Positions 1 through 5,220 of a stretch of DNA of 12,340 nucleotides are shown piece after piece. How positions within the stretch are numbered: position 1 is the first letter of the stretch; each line of letters opens with the position of its first letter. Both the position numbers and the translations under genes were made by a program. Below the pieces are notes generated by a model that was not told where the DNA came from, searched no databases, and worked only from the letters and a program-made list of their open reading frames with translations. Origin of the DNA: an uncultured Oscillospiraceae bacterium (lineage in GTDB: Bacteria; Bacillota; Clostridia; Oscillospirales; Oscillospiraceae). The DNA lies in contig CAKUJA010000062.1 of assembly GCA_934661135.1 (NCBI GenBank), positions 1-12,340 of the forward strand, read 5' to 3'.

Positions 1-53
1 CCAGCTTCTATACACTTGATTTTTACATCTACTTCTATATTATTTTTCAGCAT
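1..53 (-). CDS. Start of an unidentified gene, truncated by the window edge
   Basis: An ATG at 53 (minus strand) is preceded by AGATGAGGTGATACGA, a good ribosome binding site at correct spacing. The frame stays open to the window edge and gives 17 complete codons, reading MLKNNIEVDVKIKCIEA. The fragment is too short to assign to a family. It lies 48 bases downstream of the recombinase relic and has the same orientation, so it may belong to the same older mobile element. A small regulator is one possibility, but nothing here proves it. Confidence 0.5.
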   Translation of the reverse strand, partial: MLKNNIEVDVKIKCIEA

Positions 54-101
54 TCGTATCACCTCATCTGAAATTTGCAAAATAACACTAATCGGATAAT
101 A

Positions 102-401
102 TTATAACACATCTTCCTTGCTCTTTACTACAATTTTCTCCACTAGACTGCTCCAAAGGGCATCGTCAAATTCTGTGATAACGCCTTCCTGGTCTTTCAG
201 GACTGTGATGAATCTGCCCATCTGTTCATACCTTGCTTCATTGTCAGAAATTGCGGTGCTGACTTCATCGTATTGCGCTTTCAGTCTGTCATAGCGTTCC
301 ACCAAGGCATTGTAGTGTGTTTTGGGCTTTGCCAGTGTCAACACAATGGCACATACACTCGGAATGTCTATCCAGCAACACCAACAAAAAAGCCTGCTCA
401 A
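102..401 (-). pseudogene. C-terminal relic of a large serine recombinase
   Basis: The frame ends with TAA at 104-102. Its last part contains a coiled-coil stretch (HYNALVERYDRLKAQYDE) and the block EFDDALWSSLVEKIVV. Both are typical of the C-terminal coiled-coil and DUF4368-like end of large serine recombinases of clostridial mobile elements. Recognisable similarity starts at about position 320; upstream codons (MSRLFCWCCW and on) do not look like recombinase, and the resolvase and zinc-ribbon domains are missing. It is therefore a decayed 3' end and not a working gene. Its C-terminus differs from that of the intact recombinase at 652-2337, so it is not a simple duplication of that gene. It most likely comes from an older, separate insertion. 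Confidence 0.6.
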
Positions 402-651
402 ATTCTACATTTTGCCGAGGGCAAAAAAGAGCCGCTTCCCCGAAAAATCCTCGGAAAAGCGACCCAAAATCGCGTGCGTAAAGGTTCAAGTCCACTGATT
501 TTGCCAAAACCCTTTTTGATATCTTTTTTTCCGACTTCAAAAATTGGGCGCAAAAAAGCCCGGAAGTCGTTCTCTTTCCCTTTACAGGGACACAAACTGT
601 CACCCCCTGCGAGGGAGCGGAGCTATCCGCTCCCGCATTCTTTTTGCTGTC
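402..651. other. Hairpin-rich non-coding stretch next to the recombinase 3' end
   Basis: No credible gene lies here. At least five inverted repeats are visible: 410-426 (TTTTGCC/GGCAAAA, 3-base loop); 433-461 (CGCTT..CCGA / TCGG..AAGCG); 532-569 (CGACTTC/GAAGTCG enclosing GGGC/GCCC at 546-561); 577-590 (TCCCT/AGGGA); and 613-634. Elements with large serine recombinases usually carry the recombinase gene at one end, beside the attachment site, so this stretch may contain the element end. No att core could be identified by eye. Confidence 0.45.
613..645 (+). terminator. Terminator-like hairpin just after the recombinase stop codon
   Basis: GGGAGCGGA (613-621) pairs perfectly with TCCGCTCCC (626-634) around a GCTA loop. 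On the plus strand it is followed by GCATTCTTTTT. The T-tract suits plus-strand transcripts, although the nearby gene is on the minus strand. It may shield the element from incoming plus-strand transcription, or form the 3' end of the recombinase mRNA less efficiently. Confidence 0.5.
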
Positions 652-2337
652 TTATGCCGGGAACGGAATGACCTCGCTCAGTGGCGGAAGGATTTTCGGT
701 TGCTGCTCGTCCGGCTGCATGGCGCTATCCACTGTGCCGATGTCCCGGTAAATGATGCGGATAGACTGGCTGGCATTGCGGGAGTATTTCACTTCTCGTT
801 CTCCAATCTCAATACGCTGGATGAACAGCCGCAGCAGTTCAGGTGTCAGCGTATCAATTGCTGTGTACTGCTTTGCCTTTTCAATGAAAGCATCCACGTT
901 CGCTTCGCGAGCCTGAAGCTGTGCCAGACGTTGTTCTTTCTGCGGGATCTGTTCCTCCAGCATACGCTGCTCGTCTGTGTAATCACCGGCGAGCATCCGA
1001 TACTGCTCATCGGTCACGCGTCCCAGCACGTTGTCCTCATAAAGTCGCTTGAACAGCTTTGCCAGTTCTGCGCTTCTGCGTTTCATCGTATCCAGTTCTC
1101 GAAGAATACGGTTGATCTCCTGCCGCAGTTCTGCGCTGTTCTTCTGGTTGATGTACGCCGCGAACTGCCGCTCCTTCATCCTTGCGAAGTGCGTGACCCG
1201 CCGTAGGTCATCCAGCACGATCTGCGTGAGATCACATTCCCGGATGTGGTGCGCGCTGCAGGCAGTTTTGCCTTTCTTGCCGTAGGTGTAGCACTTGAAG
1301 TTGTACTCCACCTTCTTCATGGTGCTGGCTCTGTGCAGCACCAGCGGCTTTCCGCAGTCCGCGCAGAACACCAGCCCGGAGAAAATGTTCGGTTCATCCA
1401 TGTGCTTCGCCGTGCGCTTTTTATGCTGCCGCACCTCCTGCACGATCTCCCACTGCTCCTGCGAGATGAGCGGCGGGTGCGTATTTTTTACCAGACACTG
1501 TTCGCTTTCCGGCCGGTCGATCCTCGTTTTGTTCTTATAGGAGATGGTCGTCCGCCGCAGCCCAACCGTATGGCCCAGATACATGACGTTTTTGAGAATA
1601 TCACTGACCGTCGTACCAGACCACGTACACGGATGCAGCGCATCGCACCCCTTGTGCGTTTTTCCGGTCTTCTGAAAGTAGTAATTTGCAGGTGTCAGAA
1701 TATTCCGTTCCGTCAGAATCCGCGCGATTTGGCTCGGACCTTTCCCAGAAGCACAGAGGGTAAAAATCTGCCGCACAACCTCTGCCGCTTCTGGGTCAGG
1801 CTCGAGATGGTTTTCCGTAGTTTCGGATTTTCGGTACCCATAGGGTGGACGGCCTCCGAGCCATTCGCCGCGTTCAGCCTGCAGCTTTTTCACGGCGCGA
1901 ACCTTCCGGCTCGTGTCCTTTGCGTGCAGCTCGTTTGCCCAGTTGCGGATAGGGTTAAAATCGTTGCTGCTCTCGACCGCAGAATCCACGCCGTCGTTCA
2001 CCGCGATGAACCGCACGTTCTTTTGCGGGAAATAGATCTCCATGTAGTAACCGACTTGCAGGTACTCACGCCCCAGCCGGGAGGCATCCTTTACGATCAG
2101 GGTGGAAACCTCACCGGCTTCGATCATTTCCACGATCTTTTTCCAACTCGGACGTTCAAAATTCGTTCCGGAATACCCGTCGTCCGCAAGGAAAAGCGTG
2201 TTCTCAAAGCCTTTATCCCGTGCGTATTTTTCTAACAGATCCCGCTGATGCTGGATGCTGTTTGACTCCCCGGCACGCTCGTCCTCCTGACTGAGCCGCC
2301 CGTAGAGAATCGTATATTGTTGCTTCTGGCTTGCCAT
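652..2337 (-). CDS. Large serine recombinase (site-specific integrase/excisionase)
   Basis: This enzyme cuts and rejoins attachment sites to excise and integrate the element, forming a phosphoserine-DNA intermediate. The 561-residue product has the usual order. A resolvase domain spans about 8-150, with the nucleophile Ser16 in YGRLS and the KDASRLGR motif at 83-90. The 'recombinase' domain follows (about 155-290, containing GGRPPYGYRK). A zinc ribbon has Cys325, Cys328, Cys349 and Cys360. A long coiled coil runs to about 500, and a C-terminal block is near RIEIGEREVKYSR. The start at 2337 is chosen because AAGGAGGTTACA directly precedes it; an in-frame ATG at 2463 has no such site, lies inside the upstream gene, and would precede the conserved domain by 42 residues. 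Length and motifs look intact. It resembles the TnpX/TndX-type recombinases of Tn4451-like elements, but the exact subfamily is not certain. Confidence 0.93.
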   Translation of the reverse strand: MASQKQQYTILYGRLSQEDERAGESNSIQHQRDLLEKYARDKGFENTLFLADDGYSGTNFERPSWKKIVEMIEAGEVSTLIVKDASRLGREYLQVGYYMEIYFPQKNVRFIAVNDGVDSAVESSNDFNPIRNWANELHAKDTSRKVRAVKKLQAERGEWLGGRPPYGYRKSETTENHLEPDPEAAEVVRQIFTLCASGKGPSQIARILTERNILTPANYYFQKTGKTHKGCDALHPCTWSGTTVSDILKNVMYLGHTVGLRRTTISYKNKTRIDRPESEQCLVKNTHPPLISQEQWEIVQEVRQHKKRTAKHMDEPNIFSGLVFCADCGKPLVLHRASTMKKVEYNFKCYTYGKKGKTACSAHHIRECDLTQIVLDDLRRVTHFARMKERQFAAYINQKNSAELRQEINRILRELDTMKRRSAELAKLFKRLYEDNVLGRVTDEQYRMLAGDYTDEQRMLEEQIPQKEQRLAQLQAREANVDAFIEKAKQYTAIDTLTPELLRLFIQRIEIGEREVKYSRNASQSIRIIYRDIGTVDSAMQPDEQQPKILPPLSEVIPFPA

Positions 2338-2379
2338 TGTAACCTCCTTTTCCGTGGGGCAAGTCGGTACGGTACGGCA

Positions 2380-2408
2380 AGTATACCGCATCAGCTGCCA
2401 CAAGTCTA
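2380..2408 (-). promoter_or_regulatory. Possible recombinase promoter
   Basis: On the minus strand, TAGACT (2408-2403) and TATACT (2385-2380) are separated by 17 bases. The second box is a good -10 and the first a moderate -35. They lie in and just after the end of the TnpW-like gene, 43 bases before the recombinase start. The recombinase could therefore be transcribed independently of the upstream mobilization genes. Confidence 0.35.
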
Positions 2409-2416
2409 CGAGAATT

Positions 2417-2701
2417 TTATGCGCTGTGCGCTTCCTTTTCCAGTTCCGCGTCGATGCAGGCAATCAGCTTGTCCGTCGGCGTTGCGGAAGGTTCTGCCGG
2501 AAATACAGACGTGATACAGAACCGTCTGCCGCCGATCAGCATCTCGCGCTGTTTTGTGATGCAGTCTTCTTCCATACAAGTTGTTGTGTCCCGGAAAACA
2601 GTTGCGACTTCACCGTTCTCTGTTTGCCGAAGTTTTGCACACTCCGGCATATATCCGCCGAGAATACCGGTGTCCCGGTAAATCTCCCAATCCTTTTTCA
2701 T
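2417..2701 (-). CDS. TnpW-like small transposon-associated protein
   Basis: This 94-residue protein starts at ATG 2701 behind AAAGGAGGCAT. It begins with MKKDWEIYRDTGILGGYMPE and ends with a block containing RRFCITSVFP and PTDKLIACIDAELEKE. The C-terminal pattern (a short beta strand with FxITSVFP, then 'kL..yId.El') is that of the small TnpW-type proteins found immediately upstream of large serine recombinases in clostridial elements. Their role is unproven; an accessory role in excision is a reasonable guess. Three Cys residues lie in the middle (near TTTCMEEDC), but no clear metal site is visible. It sits 79 bases upstream of the recombinase and 34 bases after the relaxase relic. Family membership is judged from memory of similar proteins. 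Confidence 0.7.
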   Translation of the reverse strand: MKKDWEIYRDTGILGGYMPECAKLRQTENGEVATVFRDTTTCMEEDCITKQREMLIGGRRFCITSVFPAEPSATPTDKLIACIDAELEKEAHSA

Positions 2702-2703
2702 AT

Positions 2704-2730
2704 GCCTCCTTTCTGCCTCCCAATGGAGGC
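2704..2730 (-). promoter_or_regulatory. Alternative hairpins around the TnpW-like ribosome binding site
   Basis: On the minus strand the order is GCCTCC (2730-2725), loop ATTG, GGAGGC (2720-2715), AGAAA, then a second GGAGGC (2709-2704) that contains the ribosome binding site of the TnpW-like gene. GCCTCC can pair with either copy, giving two mutually exclusive hairpins. Pairing with the second copy would hide the ribosome binding site. Regulation by this switch is inferred only. Confidence 0.3.
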
Positions 2731-2735
2731 TGCTT

Positions 2736-3707
2736 TTATAGCTGTTGTTCCATTATCCAGTCCTCATGATCGTCCTCGGCGTGACCGAGGGCGGTTTTCT
2801 TTTGCCGGAGCTTTCTCCGGTGCTTGCTGTCGATATACGCTGGCATAGTCGTTCCGTCATGCACCGGTGCATTGTCCGTCATCAGCTCCACAGCACGACC
2901 AAGACGCACAGCGCCGCGCACAAGATCACCGCTGTAATCGAGATCCACGCGCACAGGTGAATTTTCTTCGTTGCATCCTGCGTCACTGTAGAAATCCGCC
3001 GGTTGCTGTTCTCCGAAATTAAAGTCACGGCTTTCTGCGTACGCTCGGTCAACTCTTTGCAGCCTGAAGAATACCTCACGCTCAGACTCCCAGCCTGTCT
3101 CTCGAATTCTGCCGCGCTCATTTGCATCTCGGTCAGGGATTCCTGCGCCTCTTGTTTCGTCAGGAGCGTTTTCAGGTTTGCATCCAACTGCATCTGCTGC
3201 CGAAACAGCCTGTCCTGCATTTCGAGCATCGCGCTCCAGTTCCGCTCCGTGACCATCACGCTGGGTTCCAGCCGTTGCGCCTCGTCCATCAGCTTTTTGT
3301 GCTGTGTCAACATTTCTTGTGTTGTCATTCTCCGTTCTGTATCCAAATTCGGCCTCCATATTTTCTTTCAAGTATTTTTCTATATGTAGCCTATTGTCAC
3401 GGCATTTCAGACCGCTCGGCGTGATGTAGGTGATGCTCTTGCGACTGTCCGTCCATGTGGCATCGTAGCCCTCTGCCCGAAGCAGCGTCAGAAATTCGTC
3501 CCTGCTCCCGGCATAGCGCATACACTCATCGATCACGCGCATCAGCTCGAACTTCCAACTCTCGCCTCTGTCCGCCGTGTAGTATTCTGCGTTGGACATC
3601 CCGCGCGCCTGCCGCTGCTCGGCTCTCTGGAATTTGGGAAGCCCTAATTCCTCACAGACTTGATCATTGTGAACACGCAGTTCCTGAATCTGCTTGTCCG
3701 CTATTGT
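2736..3707 (-). pseudogene. Relaxase (MobA/VirD2-like) lacking its N-terminal nuclease domain
   Basis: The open frame runs from codon 3707 to TAA at 2738-2736, about 323 codons. The block ADKQIQELRVHNDQVCEELGL matches the 'LRD.SD.LCRE.GL' segment that follows the nuclease domain in Firmicutes MobA/VirD2-like relaxases. It is followed by the usual YYTADRGESWK..L...ID and FLTLLRAEGYDATWTD segments. The C-terminus (KLRQKKTALGHAEDDHED) is also typical of this family. Missing is everything upstream: the N-terminal catalytic Tyr and the HUH histidines, roughly 150 residues by comparison with the family. An in-frame TAA at 3710-3708 closes the frame just before recognisable sequence begins. An ATG at 3599 has no convincing ribosome binding site. 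A shortened protein might still be made, but it could not nick DNA. Confidence 0.72.
2882..3346 (-). CDS. Coiled-coil protein with C-terminal membrane anchor, nested in the relaxase gene
   Basis: This 154-residue frame lies entirely inside the relaxase relic in another reading frame. A TTG start at 3346 has GGAGG (3356-3352) at 7-base spacing; the next candidate, ATG 3328, has GGAG only one base away. Residues about 5-125 are rich in Gln, Glu, Leu, Met and Lys and read as long amphipathic helices. Residues 131-153 (LCAWISITAVILCAALCVLVV) form one clear membrane segment after two lysines. The organised protein pattern, good initiation site and clean TGA support a real gene. Relaxase genes of RSF1010 and ColE1 also contain overlapping mobilization genes (mobB, mobD), and RSF1010 MobB is membrane associated. 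By analogy it may tether the relaxosome to the membrane or coupling protein. No direct homology to those is claimed. Confidence 0.6.
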   Translation of the reverse strand: MDTERRMTTQEMLTQHKKLMDEAQRLEPSVMVTERNWSAMLEMQDRLFRQQMQLDANLKTLLTKQEAQESLTEMQMSAAEFERQAGSLSVRYSSGCKELTERTQKAVTLISENSNRRISTVTQDATKKIHLCAWISITAVILCAALCVLVVLWS

Positions 3708-3721
3708 TTATTTTTTCGCAT
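3701..3721 (-). pseudogene. Six-codon stub, probably the beginning of a lost mobC
   Basis: CGGAGGAAAT precedes ATG at 3721, and the frame reads MRKNKQ then TAG at 3703-3701. The Lys/Arg-rich start resembles the first residues of MobC-type relaxosome proteins, which normally sit between the oriT and the relaxase gene. The relaxase sequence resumes within a few bases after the stub. A deletion removing most of mobC and the relaxase 5' part would explain this. MobC identity rests on position and six residues only. Confidence 0.35.
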
Positions 3722-3997
3722 ATTTCCTCCGTTCGTATGAAGTGGGTATGGGCTTCTGCCCAATTTGAGGCATTTGGCAGGGAGCCGGTGCGCCGGCGAC
3801 TAGCCAAATGCGATGCTAGCTCCTCCCGAACGGGAGGATTTTTCCCGCCGCGGCGGGGCTTTTCTGCGTTTGGCTGGCGTACTGCGTCTGCGTTTTTTCG
3901 CGTTGTCCGCACGTCGGCGCAACGTGGGCTTTTTCTGCCGCGCCGCGCACACACTCGCAGTCGGGGCAAAAAACCGCACACAGCGGCGACACGCGCC
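3722..3997. other. Possible oriT: nested GC-rich palindromes between the ATPase gene and the mobilization genes
   Basis: Perfect inverted repeats crowd this non-coding stretch. TGGGC/GCCCA lies at 3749-3762. A two-level cruciform at 3770-3811 has outer arms GCATTTGGC (3770-3778) and GCCAAATGC (3803-3811), and inner arms GCCGG/CCGGC (3784-3797) around TGCG. TCCTCCCG/CGGGAGGA lies at 3821-3838, followed by TTTTT on the plus strand. The 14-base palindrome CCCGCCGCGGCGGG lies at 3844-3857. The position immediately upstream of the mobilization genes is where oriT normally lies in mobilizable elements. A replication origin for the RepA-like protein is the alternative. No nic site could be identified. 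Between 3858 and 3997 nothing firm is seen, only weak cysteine- and arginine-rich open frames. Confidence 0.45.
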
Positions 3998-5059
3998 TCA
4001 CGGCGCGGTGCAGGCGCTCGGCACACCCGCAGGGTCGATCGTGCCGATTGTTTTCACGGGCAGAAAATCGGCACTTTCGGCACGCTTGAGCGAAATCCAC
4101 CGTTTGCCGTTGCTGCGGTAGGTATCAGCCAGAATTCCGTTTTCTCTTAGAGCTGCAACGCTTTCCCGTACCAGCCGGGTGATCTTCTTCGGCGTGATGC
4201 CGAGGCTGTTGTCAGGGTCGATCTTTGCGGACAGTGCCGATGGTGAGCCGAGATATGTAGGATCGGCACGGAGCAATTCAGAGAAAAGATGTACGAGTTG
4301 AAGCGTCGAAATCTTAGAAGTCGCGCTGCAAGTTTTGCTGTCCTCAAGCAGTTTCCAGACGTGATCTTCCTCGCCGAATTCGAGTTTTAATGTGCGATCT
4401 GGGATGTCGCGCCCGGTGCAATGCAGGGAGGCAATGTTGGCAAGACGAGAGTTTTTCTGGAGAACAAAGGTCGAATCTGCCGCGCCGCTTAATCCTGTCG
4501 AGCCTGAAATCATATTCATCGGATCGTCATCGTGCAGCTTCCGCAGATGGTGAATCAAGAGGATTGCAATGTGCCGCCTGTCTGCAAGTTTCTTGAGCAA
4601 GCCGATGTCCTGATAGTCATTTGCATACAGATTACTGTCGCTGCTCGCGCTACGAACGCGCTGCAAAGTGTCAATCACAACGAGTTTCGTGTCAGGATGC
4701 TCTGTCAAAAACTGCTCGATCTGCTGTTCCAAGCCGTGCTTGAGCGTGTCCGCCATGATCGCAAAATGCAGCGTCGGCGGGGCATCTTCCCTCAGGTCAA
4801 AGAGCCGCGTCTGGATGCGCTGGAACGAATCTTCGAGACTAAGATACAAAACTTCACCCTGTGCCGTCGCAAAATTCCAGAGCGGCAGTCCCTGCGAAAC
4901 GCATAAGCAGAGCCATAACGCCAGCCACGACTTGCCGATTTTCGGCGCGCCCGCGAGGATATGCAAGCCCTCCGGGATGAGTTCGTCGACGAGAAACGGC
5001 GTTGGTTCATACGTCCGATTTTGCAAATCCTCTGCCGTGATGGTTTCCAGTTTGGTCAT
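3998..5059 (-). CDS. RepA-like AAA ATPase (AAA_25 family)
   Basis: This 353-residue RecA-fold ATPase resembles the hexameric RepA helicase of RSF1010-type replicons and the AAA_25 proteins common on Firmicutes plasmids and mobilizable elements. The Walker A motif is GAPKIGKS at 37-44. The Walker B strand is LVVID at 126-130, ending in Asp130. ILLIHHLRK (about 166-174) and the glycine-rich GSTGLSGAADS (186-196) fit the later family motifs. The C-terminal third looks like a winged-helix-type region (about 250-335). It starts at ATG 5059, preceded by AAAGGAAGTGAAAAA. It probably helps unwind or replicate the excised element, acting in the cytoplasm. It is the first gene of the minus-strand operon and is transcribed divergently from the DUF6076-like gene. 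No separate primase or initiator is visible nearby, so its replication role is inferred. Confidence 0.8.
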   Translation of the reverse strand: MTKLETITAEDLQNRTYEPTPFLVDELIPEGLHILAGAPKIGKSWLALWLCLCVSQGLPLWNFATAQGEVLYLSLEDSFQRIQTRLFDLREDAPPTLHFAIMADTLKHGLEQQIEQFLTEHPDTKLVVIDTLQRVRSASSDSNLYANDYQDIGLLKKLADRRHIAILLIHHLRKLHDDDPMNMISGSTGLSGAADSTFVLQKNSRLANIASLHCTGRDIPDRTLKLEFGEEDHVWKLLEDSKTCSATSKISTLQLVHLFSELLRADPTYLGSPSALSAKIDPDNSLGITPKKITRLVRESVAALRENGILADTYRSNGKRWISLKRAESADFLPVKTIGTIDPAGVPSACTAP

Positions 5060-5119
5060 TTTTTCACTTCCTTTCGATTTTATTTGTTATAGATACATTC
5101 ACTACAAATCTACATTCGA

Positions 5120-5148
5120 ATGATAGCACAACCATTGACATTCCGCAA
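5120..5148 (-). promoter_or_regulatory. Promoter for the ATPase/mobilization operon
   Basis: On the minus strand, TTGCGG (5148-5143) and TATCAT (5125-5120) are 17 bases apart. TGC directly before the -10 makes it an extended -10 promoter. Transcription would start near 5113, giving a short leader before ATG 5059. Confidence 0.6.
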
Positions 5149-5163
5149 TAGGTAATGTATCAT
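5135..5163 (+). promoter_or_regulatory. Promoter for the DUF6076-like gene, overlapping the opposite promoter
   Basis: The consensus -35 TTGACA (5135-5140) is followed after exactly 17 bases by TATCAT (5158-5163). It overlaps the minus-strand promoter, whose -35 box lies inside this spacer. RNA polymerase could hardly occupy both at once. ATACATTC occurs at 5093-5100 and 5191-5198, and TACATTCG at 5111-5118, so a regulator may bind here. Confidence 0.65.
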
Positions 5164-5220
5164 TTAAGCGCATACACTACACAAGCGAAAATACATTCTC
5201 TGCAAAGGAGGCGCACGCAC

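Noticed and set aside
1321..1342. GGTGCTG/CAGCACC inverted repeat inside the recombinase gene
   Set aside because: Only 7 bp with an 8-base loop and no T-tract; compatible with chance in coding DNA.
1246..2235. Long plus-strand open frame of 329 codons
   Set aside because: It lies opposite the intact recombinase, has no family pattern or proper ribosome binding site, and its composition (many Val, Arg, His) is typical of an antisense shadow in GC-rich sequence.
2338..2463. Recombinase start 42 codons upstream
   Set aside because: The extension overlaps the TnpW-like gene, lacks a good ribosome binding site and adds nothing conserved; AAGGAGGTTACA marks ATG 2337.
3664..4026. Arg-rich minus-strand frame of 120 codons
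   Set aside because: It crosses the palindromes, the mobC-like start and the relaxase relic out of frame; the AHTHF string looks like a relaxase histidine motif but nothing around it fits.
3816..4100. Minus-strand frame of 94 codons with a CPDC motif (FCPDCECVRGAAEKAHV)
   Set aside because: A small zinc protein is imaginable, but the frame overlaps the ATPase 3' end, ends in the palindromes, and has no convincing ribosome binding site. Not listed as a gene, though conservation in relatives would reopen it.
5155..5220. Upstream ATG extending the DUF6076-like protein by 22 residues
   Set aside because: This ATG overlaps the -10 box of the promoter that should transcribe the gene, while ATG 5221 has AAAGGAGG at good spacing.
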